A stretch of DNA of 64,000 bases from Nonomuraea angiospora (GTDB taxonomy: Bacteria; Actinomycetota; Actinomycetes; Streptosporangiales; Streptosporangiaceae), in NCBI RefSeq assembly GCF_014873145.1, contig NZ_JADBEK010000001.1:7564001-7628000 (forward strand), given 5' to 3'. This document shows positions 7,955 through 16,208 of the stretch, piece after piece. The position numbers were made by a program, and so were the translations under genes. The notes below the pieces were generated by a model. That model was not told where the DNA came from. It did no database searches and was given only the letters and a program-made list of their open reading frames with translations. Each line of letters begins with the position of its first letter. Position 1 is the first letter of the stretch.

Positions 7955-9195
7955 GGTCCCATCGGTGCGCCCGCTTGGGGCTGCCATTCCACGAGCAGCA
8001 CGGTGGCGTCGTCCTGGAGCACGCCGTGCTGGTACTGCAGCAGCGCCTGGACCAGCCGGCGCAGCGTCTCGGGAGCCGAGACCTGGTCGGCTTCGTGGCG
8101 GGTGATGAAGTCCACGAAACGGTCAAGACCGAACTCGTGGCCGTCCGGGTCCTTGGCCTCGACGACACCGTCGGTGTAGCACAGCAGCCGGTCGCCGGGC
8201 TGGAGCTGGTAGTGAGCCGGGTCCTGGCCGGCCGGCAGGCGCAGCCCCATGGGAGGGCCGGGTTCGGCGGCCAGTTCGGCCACCACGTGGCCGTGGCGCA
8301 GCAGCAGCGGTGGCGGATGGCCGCGGTTGACCCAGGTGAGCGCGCCGGTGCCGATGTCGAGGGTGGCCAGGATGCCGGTGGCGAACTGGGTGCGGGCGAA
8401 CTGCTCGGCTATGGCGGCATCGATCGCCTCGCCGACGGCGCGCAGGCCGTCGCCGCGCAGGCGGCGATTGCGGAAGGCGCCGATGGCGATGGCGGAGGTC
8501 AGCCCGGCGGTGAGGTCATGTCCCATGGCGTCGAAGACCGCCAGGTTGAGCTGGTCACGCGTCAGGGCGTAGTCGAAGGCGTCGCCGCCGACCTGGTAGG
8601 CCGGTTCCAGAGCGGCGCTGACGACGATCTGGTCGGTGGCGAAGGTCTTGGCGGGCAGCAGGGACCACAGCACTTCGGCCGACAGGTCCATCGGCCGGTC
8701 GCGGACCACGGTGGCGAAGGTGTCGCTGGTGGTCTGCTTGCTGGCCAGCACCACGGCCAGCAGGGAAGCGAGCCAGTGCGCGCGCCGCCGGGTTTCGTCG
8801 TCGTCCTCGGGGGCGGTGACGGCCAGGACGCCCATGCGGTCGGTGCCGTCCAGCATCACCAGCCACCAGCGCCTGGGGCCGTCCTCGCCGGGGCCTGCCT
8901 CCTCATCCGGGTCGGGATCGCCGGTCTTGAGGGAGGAGACCAGGTACAGGCCGCGGTAGGCGCGCCCGGCCAGGGTGGTGTCGATGCGCAGGCGTCGCGG
9001 GGGCGAACCGTCGGGCGCGCGCTGGCCGGGCAGCGGCACCAGGTACTGCTGCTGCAGATCGGCCAGATACAGCAGCGGCTGGGAGAAGCCCGCCAGGCCG
9101 GCGTAGGCGACGACCAGCGCGGGCAGGTCCTCCATGGGCGCGAGGTGATGGGCGGCGATCAGGCCTCCGAGCATCTGTTCGCCGTTCCTGTCCAT
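7909..9195 (-). CDS. GAF domain-containing SpoIIE/PP2C-type protein phosphatase
   Basis: A 428-residue protein-serine phosphatase of the type that dephosphorylates anti-sigma-factor antagonists. Residues ~20-155 look like a GAF sensor domain. Residues ~190-400 are the SpoIIE-type catalytic domain, with metal-binding acidic motifs GGDAFDYA, DAMGHDLTAG, CYTDGVVEA and DDATVLLVEW. The usual family end is near VLLVEW; the last ~24 residues run antisense through the cupredoxin remnant and may have been gained by read-through into it. The start is weakly supported, with no clear ribosome site before ATG 9195. A possible partner is the HATPase at 31953, but nothing links them directly. Confidence 0.88.
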   Translation of the reverse strand: MDRNGEQMLGGLIAAHHLAPMEDLPALVVAYAGLAGFSQPLLYLADLQQQYLVPLPGQRAPDGSPPRRLRIDTTLAGRAYRGLYLVSSLKTGDPDPDEEAGPGEDGPRRWWLVMLDGTDRMGVLAVTAPEDDDETRRRAHWLASLLAVVLASKQTTSDTFATVVRDRPMDLSAEVLWSLLPAKTFATDQIVVSAALEPAYQVGGDAFDYALTRDQLNLAVFDAMGHDLTAGLTSAIAIGAFRNRRLRGDGLRAVGEAIDAAIAEQFARTQFATGILATLDIGTGALTWVNRGHPPPLLLRHGHVVAELAAEPGPPMGLRLPAGQDPAHYQLQPGDRLLCYTDGVVEAKDPDGHEFGLDRFVDFITRHEADQVSAPETLRRLVQALLQYQHGVLQDDATVLLVEWQPQAGAPMGPYAVTRRVPRMPSGS

Positions 9196-9332
9196 ATCTG
9201 GCCGTCTACCCGTGTCCTCCAGTGCAAACGGGCCTCGGCACTCCGCGGGGGCCAGTTACGGAGCCGGCGTTCGGGGCAGCGGAACGGGGTGCTCATCCCG
9301 GTCGGACAGGACATCGGAGACGGTCACCATTG

Positions 9333-10214
9333 GTGATCGTCATCATCGTCTCTCTGGGGGCGGCGTGCCTGCTGGGCATCGGCTTCGTCGCCCAGCAGCA
9401 TGCCGCCTACCGCGAGCCCCTGGAGGAGATGCTGCATCCGCGCCTCCTGCTCGACCTCATGCGCATGCCGTTGTGGCTGGCCGGGATCGGGCTGATGGTG
9501 GGCGGCCAGATCCTCGGCGCCATCGCGCTCCGGTACGCGGACGTGGCGCAGGTGGAGCCGCTGCTCGCGATGAACCTGCTGTTCGCCCTGAGCGCGGCCC
9601 ATGTCATCTACCAGGAGCCGTTCGGCCGCACGCTGCAACTGGGCGCCCTGCTGGTGTGCGGAGGAGTGGCGCTGTTCCTGTTCGCCGGAAAGCCTCATGG
9701 TGGGCGCCTCCCCGACCCGGTCTCCATACGGTGGCTCGCGGCGCTCCCGGTGGTCGTGGCCGCGGCGGCGCTGGTCCTCTTCGGCCTGCGGCGTTCCCTG
9801 AAGGTCAAGGCGATGCTGCTGGCGGCCGCCGCCGGGGTGCTGTACGGCCTCCAGGACGTGCTGACCCGCGGCTCCCTGCTCACGCTGGACAGCGGGCCGA
9901 ACATGCTCGCGACCTGGCAACTGTACGTCCTGCCGTGCGTCGCCGTGGTGGGGCTGCTGCTCAATCAGAGCGCGTTCGACGCCGCCCCGCTCCAGATCTC
10001 GCTGCCGGCCACCACGGTCGCGGAGCCGATCGCCGGGATCGTGCTGGGTGTGGCGATCTTCGCCGAGCGCCTGCAGGTCACCCCGGCGGCGATCGCAGGC
10101 GAGGTGGCCGGTCTGATCGCGATGGTGACCGGCATCGTCATCCTCGGCCGGTCCCCGTTCCTGGCGAAGCCCGCGCAGCCCGTCCTCCAAGGTCCGCACC
10201 GGAAGGAGCGGTGA
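9333..10214 (+). CDS. DMT-superfamily (EamA-like) membrane transporter
   Basis: An integral membrane protein of 293 residues with about nine to ten hydrophobic helices in two similar halves. Recognisable segments are VSLGAACLLGIGFVAQQHAA, AIALRYADVAQVEPLLAMN and, in the second half, LPATTVAEPIAGIVLGVAIF. The second-half signature resembles drug/metabolite transporters. Start choice: GTG 9333 (or TTG 9330) begins at the first helix with GGAG upstream, while ATG 9222 would add an unconserved arginine-rich leader. The 3' end overlaps the convergent TetR gene by 77 bp. Substrate unknown. Confidence 0.8.
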   Translation: MIVIIVSLGAACLLGIGFVAQQHAAYREPLEEMLHPRLLLDLMRMPLWLAGIGLMVGGQILGAIALRYADVAQVEPLLAMNLLFALSAAHVIYQEPFGRTLQLGALLVCGGVALFLFAGKPHGGRLPDPVSIRWLAALPVVVAAAALVLFGLRRSLKVKAMLLAAAAGVLYGLQDVLTRGSLLTLDSGPNMLATWQLYVLPCVAVVGLLLNQSAFDAAPLQISLPATTVAEPIAGIVLGVAIFAERLQVTPAAIAGEVAGLIAMVTGIVILGRSPFLAKPAQPVLQGPHRKER

Positions 10215-10782
10215 TCCCCTGGCCGGACCCGCTCGGGCGGCCGACGCCGCGCAGCAGGGTGTCGACCACGACGTCGGCGGCCTGTGCGGCGCTCAGCTCG
10301 GGCAGGTCCTCGGCGGCGTGCACCATCAGCGGCGGCAGGAGCGCGGCCACCCAGCCGGGCGGCAGGTCGGAGCGCAGCAGGCCCTCGTCGGTGGCGCGCC
10401 GCAGGAAGGCGTCGACCTCGTCGATCAGGCCGCGGCGGCGCTCGCGGAGCGTCTCCTCGCGGAGCATGCGGCTCGTTTCCACCGGCCATTTGCGGTTGGC
10501 GGCGATGATGCCCTCGACGTAACGGTGCAGCGCGACCTCGACGGGGGCCTCGCGCAGCCTGGCCTCCTGGATGGCCTTCTCGACCGCGTCGTAGCGGGCT
10601 CCGTAGACGGCGGCCATGAGGTCTTCGCGGGAGGCGAAGCGGCGGTAGACCGTGCGGCGGTCCACTCCTGCCGCGGCGGCGATGGCGGTGATGGTCGCCG
10701 AGGGGTCGTCGGCGAGCATGCGGGCGCCTGTGCTCAGGACACGTTCGAGATTGCGGGTGGCGTCGGCTCTCACGCGCCCCAA
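10138..10782 (-). CDS. TetR-family transcriptional regulator
   Basis: A 214-residue repressor. Its N-terminal helix-turn-helix is ITAIAAAAGVDRRTVYRRFA, with a ligand-binding helical domain behind it. The listed start is TTG 10782 with AGGGG upstream; GTG 10773 (VRADATRNLERV) is also plausible because many relatives begin at that motif. The final ~30 residues are low-complexity, overlap the convergent transporter gene and are probably unstructured. It is divergent from the SDR gene at 10886; a small dyad in the 103-bp gap may be its operator. Confidence 0.87.
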   Translation of the reverse strand: MGRVRADATRNLERVLSTGARMLADDPSATITAIAAAAGVDRRTVYRRFASREDLMAAVYGARYDAVEKAIQEARLREAPVEVALHRYVEGIIAANRKWPVETSRMLREETLRERRRGLIDEVDAFLRRATDEGLLRSDLPPGWVAALLPPLMVHAAEDLPELSAAQAADVVVDTLLRGVGRPSGSGQGITAPSGADLGGRAARASPGTGTGRG

Positions 10783-10831
10783 GATACCCCTGCTTGCGGC
10801 ACAGAGGACACACTGACGCGGAGTTTAGTTT

Positions 10832-10844
10832 TGTAAGTGCTACA
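10832..10844. promoter_or_regulatory. candidate TetR operator
   Basis: TGTA-N5-TACA dyad in an AT-richer stretch between the divergent TetR and SDR genes. The arms are short, so support is weak. Confidence 0.35.
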
Positions 10845-10885
10845 TTGATGAGGCAGTTAGACGGCATCGACCGAAGGAAGCACCC

Positions 10886-11728
10886 ATGGCCAGGACATGG
10901 CTCATCACCGGATCGTCGCGCGGCTTCGGCCGCCACCTCACCGAAGCGGTCCTCGAAGCGGGCGACCAGGTCATCGCCACCGCGCGCAGCCCCAAGCAGC
11001 TCGACGACCTGGTGGCCCGCCATGGCGACCGGATTCGGGCGGTCGCGCTCGACGTCACCGACGCCGCCGCGGCCGCCCGGGCGGTCGAGGAGGCCACCGA
11101 CGCCTTCGGCGGCCTCGACGTGGTGGTCAACAACGCCGGTTACGGCAACAGCGCGCCGATCGAGGAGATGGCCGAGGACGACTTCCGCGCCCAGATCGAG
11201 ACCAACCTCTTCGGCGTGGTGAACGTCACCCGGGCCGCCCTGCCCGTCCTGCGCGCCCAGCGATCAGGGGTCTTCGTGCAGTTCTCCTCCATCGGCGGGC
11301 GCGTCGGCGGCACTCCCGGCATGGGCGCCTACCAGACCGCGAAGTTCGCCGTCGAAGGCTTCTCCGAGGTGCTCGCCAACGAGGTCGCGCCCTTCGGCAT
11401 CAAGGTCGTCATCGTCGAGCCGGGCGCGTTCCGTACCGACTGGCAAGGGGCCTCCATGGAGATCCACCCCGTCGGCCCCGACTACGAGCAGACCGTGGGC
11501 GCCATCCACCGCTACCGGCGCGACACCGACGGCACCCAGCCCGGCGACCCCGCCCGCGCCGCCAGGATCATCATCGACGTCGTCGGGCATGACGACCCGC
11601 CCCGGCGGCTCCTCCTCGGCAGCGACGCCGTCGCCTCCGCCCAGAAGGCCGCCGAGCTGCGTGCCGCCGAAACCGAGAAATGGGCCGACGTCAGCCGCTC
11701 GGCCGACTACCCCGCCGGCGAACGCTAG
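10886..11728 (+). CDS. SDR-family oxidoreductase
   Basis: A classical short-chain dehydrogenase of 280 residues. It has the cofactor motif TGSSRGFGRHLTE, the NNAGYG motif, Ser in FSSIGGRVG and the catalytic Tyr and Lys in YQTAKFAVEG. The C-terminal part (VEPGAFRTDW) is typical of the classical SDR group often annotated as oxidoreductase/retinol dehydrogenase-like. ATG 10886 has GAAGGAAG upstream. It is divergent from a TetR gene that likely regulates it, and its stop codon abuts that of the convergent TetR gene at 11729. Substrate not predictable. Confidence 0.9.
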   Translation: MARTWLITGSSRGFGRHLTEAVLEAGDQVIATARSPKQLDDLVARHGDRIRAVALDVTDAAAAARAVEEATDAFGGLDVVVNNAGYGNSAPIEEMAEDDFRAQIETNLFGVVNVTRAALPVLRAQRSGVFVQFSSIGGRVGGTPGMGAYQTAKFAVEGFSEVLANEVAPFGIKVVIVEPGAFRTDWQGASMEIHPVGPDYEQTVGAIHRYRRDTDGTQPGDPARAARIIIDVVGHDDPPRRLLLGSDAVASAQKAAELRAAETEKWADVSRSADYPAGER

Positions 11729-12382
11729 TCACCGGCCCGGCCGCGCGGCCGGTGGGGGCGGCGGGAGGGCGAGGACCGCGCGGACCGCGGCTTTCAGCCG
11801 TGCCCGGCTGTCCTCCCCGATCACGGGCCGGCCGTCCGCGGTCGGGCCCGCCAGCGCCCGCCGGAACACAGCGGTCGGCAGGTCGACCACGCACAGCGTC
11901 ACCACCTCGACGCTCGCCCCGTCAGCACGGTCCCACAGCGCCCGCGACAGGCGGGTCAGCAGCGCCACCAACCGCTTGTCCAGGGCGAACATCTCCTCGG
12001 CCAGCTCCTGCGGCACCTCGGGACCGAGCAACTGGTCACGGCGCACCGCCACGAGCATCCGGGCGGCGGCGGGCCGGCGGTCGGCGAACACCGCCGGAGC
12101 GCTCGCCACCGCCGCCACCGCCTCGACTGCCGCTTCGCGGTCACCCCCGTGCACCGCGTCGGCCAGCTCGACCTGGAGATCCAGGAAATCTCCCGCCGCC
12201 CTCAGCCACAGCCGCCCGAGCAGCACCGGCAACGACCCGAACGCGTGGTAAATCACACCGTTCGACACCCCGGCGGCCGTCGCCAGCGCTCGCACCGTGA
12301 ACCGCTCCGGACCGCCGTCGGCCACCAACTGCTCGGCGACGTCCAGCAACCGGCCGAGATCATGGACTCGAGGGCGAGGCAT
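11729..12382 (-). CDS. TetR-family transcriptional regulator
   Basis: A 217-residue TetR protein. The helix-turn-helix is VRALATAAGVSNGVIYHAFG. Downstream helices form the ligand pocket, and the C-terminus is Pro/Arg-rich. ATG 12382 is used, with weak GGTGGG upstream; ATG 12394 would add four residues and sits beside the operator. The gene abuts the convergent SDR stop. A 12-bp perfect dyad at 12399-12410, just upstream of the start, is the likely autoregulatory site. No other obvious target is adjacent except possibly the DUF6220 gene downstream of the dyad. Confidence 0.87.
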   Translation of the reverse strand: MPRPRVHDLGRLLDVAEQLVADGGPERFTVRALATAAGVSNGVIYHAFGSLPVLLGRLWLRAAGDFLDLQVELADAVHGGDREAAVEAVAAVASAPAVFADRRPAAARMLVAVRRDQLLGPEVPQELAEEMFALDKRLVALLTRLSRALWDRADGASVEVVTLCVVDLPTAVFRRALAGPTADGRPVIGEDSRARLKAAVRAVLALPPPPPAARPGR

Positions 12383-12398
12383 GCCCACCATCATAACA

Positions 12399-12410
12399 GA
12401 GCGTGCGCTC
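12399..12410. promoter_or_regulatory. candidate autoregulatory TetR operator
   Basis: GAGCG-TG-CGCTC, a perfect 5-2-5 palindrome, starts 16 bp upstream of the TetR start codon at 12382. Confidence 0.55.
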
Positions 12411-12436
12411 CAGAATTGCGCGTGTCGCGCGGGGCG

Positions 12437-12823
12437 TCATGTCGTGGCGTTCACGCGGGCGCCGCGGCCGGCCCGGATCCGGCCGAGTTGAACGACGCTC
12501 ATGCCGAACATCAGGACGCCCAACGGCACGTGCAGGGTCTTCACGTGCGCAATGCCCAGCGCTATCTGCGCCGACGTGACGACGAAGAAGCCGGCCGCGT
12601 ACAGGATGGGCCTGGGCGAGCCGCCGCCCGGCCGCCACACCAAGATCGCGACCACCAGGTGCAACAGCGTCACAATGAACGTCGCGTATGCTCCAGCACT
12701 GTGCAGGGCCCCACCCCCGGGCAGGGACAGAAGCAGCCCGGCGGTGATCGCCTGGACGAAGACGGCCACGGTTTGCACGGTGATCGCGATCCGCAAGTAC
12801 CTGAGGTTCGTGGGCGTGGACAT
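12437..12823 (-). CDS. DUF6220 family four-helix membrane protein
   Basis: A 128-residue integral membrane protein with four predicted helices (about residues 11-34, 43-63, 72-92 and 98-113). It is paralogous to the protein at 36761-37150: both contain AGLLLSxPGGxALH, a PGGG turn and LHVPLGVLMF. Three histidines (41, 55, 98) are conserved between the two, near helix ends, which would suit heme or quinone binding; that is inference. ATG 12823 has GGGAAG upstream. It is divergent from the ECF41 sigma gene, and its upstream region carries an ECF41-type promoter, so it is likely a direct sigma target. Confidence 0.8.
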   Translation of the reverse strand: MSTPTNLRYLRIAITVQTVAVFVQAITAGLLLSLPGGGALHSAGAYATFIVTLLHLVVAILVWRPGGGSPRPILYAAGFFVVTSAQIALGIAHVKTLHVPLGVLMFGMSVVQLGRIRAGRGARVNATT

Positions 12824-12862
12824 GGCGGGACTTCCCTTCTCGATCCGGTGTCTCGGCAGTCC

Positions 12863-12889
12863 GACGACACGACCGCCAGGAATGTGAGG
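12863..12889 (-). promoter_or_regulatory. ECF41-type promoter for the DUF6220 gene
   Basis: On the minus strand, CCTCACA (-35, 12889-12883) is followed after exactly 16 bases by CGTC (-10, 12866-12863). The published ECF41 consensus as I recall it is TGTCACA-N16-CGTC. Confidence 0.65.
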
Positions 12890-12897
12890 TGCGGCGA

Positions 12898-12924
12898 CCT
12901 CACGTTCCGGGGTGTTGTCTCGTC
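12898..12924 (+). promoter_or_regulatory. ECF41-type promoter for the sigma gene itself
   Basis: CCTCACG (-35, 12898-12904), 16 bases, CGTC (-10, 12921-12924). It mirrors the minus-strand promoter. Both -35 elements lie inside one inverted repeat, 12879-12890 and 12897-12908, whose 12-bp arms differ at one position. Confidence 0.6.
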
Positions 12925-12966
12925 TGTCCGGGTGAGGGCAGAAACGACCGAGGAGCAGGCGACACC

Positions 12967-13899
12967 ATGACCACCCCATCCGAGCCAGGGTCCGACCCGA
13001 GCCTGAGCGTGATCATGAGCGAGCGGCGCCAGCTGATCAATCTCGCCTACCGCCTCCTCGGCTCCCTGGCCGATGCCGAGGATGTCGTGCAGGAGGCCTG
13101 CGCCCGCTGGTACGCCATGACCCCGGAGCAGCAGCAGGCCATCGAGTCCCCCGGCGCCTGGCTGACGAAGGTGGCCGGCCGCATCTGCCTCGACGTGCTC
13201 GGCTCGGCACGGGCGCGGCGCGAGCGTTACGTGGGCGAATGGATCCCCGAGCCGCTGCCCGACCGTACGGAGTGGATCAGCGCGCGGCCGGGCGGCGCCA
13301 TGATCGACCCCGCCGACCGGATCACCCTCGACGAGTCGATCAACATGGCCTTCCTCGTCGTGCTCGAAGCGATGACCCCGGCCGAGCGCGTCGCGTTCAT
13401 CCTGCACGACGTCTTCCGCTACTCCTTCGCCGAAGTGGCGGAGATCGTCGGCCGTACGCCGGTGGCCTGCCGCCAGCTGGCCTCCTCGGCCCGCCGCCGT
13501 CTTCGCGCCACGCAGGCTCCCGCGACTCCGGCGGCCCGGCCCGGCATCGTCGGTGACTTCAAGCGGGCCTGGGAGGCCAAGGACATCAAGGCCCTCATCG
13601 AGCTCCTCGACCCCGACGCCAGGGCGGTCATCGACGGCGGCGGCCTCGTCAGCGCCGGGCTCCGCCCGATCGAGGGCAGCGAGCAGATCGCCCGCTACCT
13701 CCTCGCCATCGCTGGAATGTCACCCGGCCTGACGATCCTCGAACGTACGGTCAACGGTCAGCCCGGCCTGGTGGCCCAGCAGGACGGCGTGACGGTGACG
13801 GTGGCGGCGTTCGACGTCACGGGCGAGCGGATCAAGCACATCTGGGCGGTACGCAACCCCGAGAAGCTCCGGCCGTGGACGGTGCAGCCGCAACCTTAG
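12967..13899 (+). CDS. ECF41-family sigma factor (SigJ-like) with SnoaL-like C-terminal domain
   Basis: A 310-residue sigma factor. Regions 2 and 4 occupy residues ~18-180, and a SnoaL-like domain follows from ~192. The three signature motifs of ECF41 are present in variant form: WIPEP at 92-96, DGGGL at 223-227 and NPEKL at 297-301. In this family the C-terminal extension replaces an anti-sigma factor and modulates activity. Known ECF41 targets are usually neighbouring oxidoreductases or carboxymuconolactone-decarboxylase-like proteins; here the neighbour is a DUF6220 membrane protein. Mirror-image ECF41 promoters in the 143-bp gap suggest autoregulation and co-expression. ATG 12967 has GAGGAG upstream. 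Confidence 0.93.
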   Translation: MTTPSEPGSDPSLSVIMSERRQLINLAYRLLGSLADAEDVVQEACARWYAMTPEQQQAIESPGAWLTKVAGRICLDVLGSARARRERYVGEWIPEPLPDRTEWISARPGGAMIDPADRITLDESINMAFLVVLEAMTPAERVAFILHDVFRYSFAEVAEIVGRTPVACRQLASSARRRLRATQAPATPAARPGIVGDFKRAWEAKDIKALIELLDPDARAVIDGGGLVSAGLRPIEGSEQIARYLLAIAGMSPGLTILERTVNGQPGLVAQQDGVTVTVAAFDVTGERIKHIWAVRNPEKLRPWTVQPQP

Positions 13900-13901
13900 T
13901 G

Positions 13902-15404
13902 TCAGCGGTACTTGTCGAGGGCCGCGGCGACGAGCTTGGCGGCGCGGTCGGCGGTGCCGAACCCGGAGCGTCGCGCTCTGACGGTGATGGACACCGAGAC
14001 GTTCGACAGCCGGAAGGAGATCTTGGTCTCGTAGACCTTCCACGGCCAGTTGGGCACCTGCCGGGTGTAGCTGAAGGCCTCGTCGCCGACCTTCGGCCCC
14101 GTGCGGATCTTGGTCTTCTCGTCGCGCTTCGGCTCGTCCTTCATGTACTCGACCATCTGATCATGGGTCAGGTTGGCCGCGGAGGCGCTCGGCAAGCGGT
14201 ACGCCATGATGCTCAGGATGGAACCATCCGTATTGGACCAGGAGCAGGCGGCGTCGGTCAGGAACTGGCGCTTCATCGCCCCGCCGAACAGCGAGCGCGT
14301 CTGGGCGCTGGTCAGCAGATCGCACGCCTCGAAGTCGCGGGAGATGACCGGGGTGGCCTCCGGTGACGAGCGGAACGTCGGCAGCGGAGAATAGGTGTAG
14401 CTGACGCGGGGGGCGAGCATGGCGCCGAGGAAGCGGACGACGTTCGGGAACAGGTACGGCACGACCACCACCCCCGCCGCCACGACCAGTACCACCGCGA
14501 GCAGGGCGCCCACGACGACCTGGACGCGGCGACGCCGACGGGGGCGGCTGCCCGGTACGGTCCGCGTGCGTGGCGAGGTCGGGACGTCCGTGGGCTCGCC
14601 CCGCGAGAGGGCCCGCAGCCAGCCGGCCACCTGGTCCGGGGAGCAGCGGCGTGCCGGGTCCTTCTCCAGGATCGCGGCCAGCACGGGTGCCAGCGGGCCG
14701 GCCAGCCGGAAGGGGGCGGGCTCCTGCATCAGTACGGCGGCCAGGACCGCGGCCTCGTTCGGGCGGGGGAACGGCGGCCCGCCCTCCACAGCCGTGAAGA
14801 GCGTGGCGCCGAGCGACCACAGGTCGGCGAGCGGGCCGTCGGCCTCGCCGCGCAGGCGCTCCGGCGCGATGTAGCCGGGCGAGCCGGTCAACATCCCCGT
14901 CTGGGTGAGCCCGGTGTCCCCGGCGATCGTCGCGATGCCGAAGTCGGTGAGCAGCACCCGCCCGTCGTCGGTGAGCAGGACGTTGGCGGGTTTGACGTCC
15001 CGGTGCAGGATGCCGGACGCGTGCGCGGCGCCGAGGGCGTCGAGCATCCGCATGCCGATCTCGGCCACGCGGTGCGGCGGCAGCGGGCCGTCGTCGCGTA
15101 CGACCCGGTCGAGGGAGCGGCCGCGGACCAGCTCCATGATGATCCACGGCCGGCCGTCGTCCAGGACCACGTCGTGCACGGTGACGATGGACGGGTGGGA
15201 ACGCAGCGTCGCCGCGGCGCGCGCTTCCCGGAGCGTGCGTTCGGCCAGTTCGGCCCGCGACGCCTCGTCGAGATCCGGCGGGAGCCGGACCTCCTTGACG
15301 GCCACTTCCTGCCGGAGGAGCTCGTCCGTCGCCCGCCAGACGGTGCCCATGCCGCCCTGACCGAGCTGCGAAAGCAGGCGATAACGGCCTGCGAGCAACG
15401 TCAC
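13902..15404 (-). CDS. transmembrane serine/threonine protein kinase (PknB-type)
   Basis: A 500-residue receptor-like Hanks kinase. The catalytic domain spans ~7-265, with the glycine loop GQGGMGTV, the ATP lysine Lys37, catalytic Asp136 in HRDVKPAN and Asp154 of DFG. The juxtamembrane linker ends in RRRRR. One transmembrane helix covers 294-318. The ~180-residue outer domain has paired cysteines (ACDLLTSAQ, ACSWSNTDG) and resembles DUF3558-type lipoprotein domains rather than PASTA repeats. The start is GTG 15404, with weak ribosome-site support. It converges on the sigma gene with only 2 bp between stops. Ligand and substrates unknown. Confidence 0.92.
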   Translation of the reverse strand: MTLLAGRYRLLSQLGQGGMGTVWRATDELLRQEVAVKEVRLPPDLDEASRAELAERTLREARAAATLRSHPSIVTVHDVVLDDGRPWIIMELVRGRSLDRVVRDDGPLPPHRVAEIGMRMLDALGAAHASGILHRDVKPANVLLTDDGRVLLTDFGIATIAGDTGLTQTGMLTGSPGYIAPERLRGEADGPLADLWSLGATLFTAVEGGPPFPRPNEAAVLAAVLMQEPAPFRLAGPLAPVLAAILEKDPARRCSPDQVAGWLRALSRGEPTDVPTSPRTRTVPGSRPRRRRRVQVVVGALLAVVLVVAAGVVVVPYLFPNVVRFLGAMLAPRVSYTYSPLPTFRSSPEATPVISRDFEACDLLTSAQTRSLFGGAMKRQFLTDAACSWSNTDGSILSIMAYRLPSASAANLTHDQMVEYMKDEPKRDEKTKIRTGPKVGDEAFSYTRQVPNWPWKVYETKISFRLSNVSVSITVRARRSGFGTADRAAKLVAAALDKYR

Positions 15405-15539
15405 CGTGCCATTACCGACGTCTCGGACTCCGCGACCATTCGTCGCCTCCTGTCGATATCCGGCTCAGCACGGGCACATCAGATAGTAAGCGAACGGATC
15501 GCGAGCGTCAGGGAATGTCGATCATCCGTGGGGGTCGGT

Positions 15540-16076
15540 TTACCAGTGGTGGGCGCCGTGGAGCTGAGCGCGGACCGCGCCGTCGGGGAACTCGGAGGTG
15601 TGCAGGTTGGCGTACCAGTTCTTCGGGTTCTTCTTGATTCCGTTGAGGACGCTGGTGTCCTTGACGCGTACGGAGCCGGAGCTCGTGTTGCCGCGGATGG
15701 TGCCGTTGCTCAGCAGGTCGATGACGACGGGGCCGTTCTTGCCGGCCTTGCCCCGGTGAATGTGGAAGGCGGTGGGCTTGGCGACCTTCTTCCACTGGAC
15801 GAAGTAGTAGAGACGGTCGCCCTTGATGCGGAACTTCGCGGCCGCCAGGCCGTTCCGGTCGTTGACCTTCTTGCCTGCCTCCGGCACCTCGTTCCTGCCG
15901 AGAAGGACCGCGGTGAAGTAGTACGTCTTGGCGCTGGTGAACGTGGCGGGGGCGGCGTTGGCCGGTGCCGAGGTGGCGGCCAGGGCCGCGGTGGAGGCCA
16001 GCGCCGCGAAGGCCGCGCCGGCCACCGCACGCCGCCACTGGATACGCCGGTTGCCGAGCTGCTCGGAAGTGTTCAT
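15540..16076 (-). CDS. secreted CHRD domain-containing protein
   Basis: A 178-residue exported protein. An Ala-rich signal peptide ends near residue 42 (SAPANAAPA). The mature part is a CHRD domain: TAVLLGRNEVPEAG at its start, then AFHIHRGKAGKNGPVVIDL and WYANLHTSEFPDGAVRAQL at its end. CHRD proteins share the fold of chordin domains; their bacterial role is unclear and no catalytic residues are known. ATG 16076 has AGGCAGGA upstream. The gaps on both sides (about 130 bp each) contain nothing further. No operon partner is visible. Confidence 0.87.
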   Translation of the reverse strand: MNTSEQLGNRRIQWRRAVAGAAFAALASTAALAATSAPANAAPATFTSAKTYYFTAVLLGRNEVPEAGKKVNDRNGLAAAKFRIKGDRLYYFVQWKKVAKPTAFHIHRGKAGKNGPVVIDLLSNGTIRGNTSSGSVRVKDTSVLNGIKKNPKNWYANLHTSEFPDGAVRAQLHGAHHW

Positions 16077-16208
16077 GGGGTCCTGCCTCCGGTTAATCTT
16101 TCGGATCTCTTGGGACAGGGCAGGACGTTAGTAGGGCGGTATCCGACGTTCTGTGGACAAATCCGCATAAGGCCTTGGGGTGATGAGTGTCACAAAGCCC
16201 CGTGTGGG

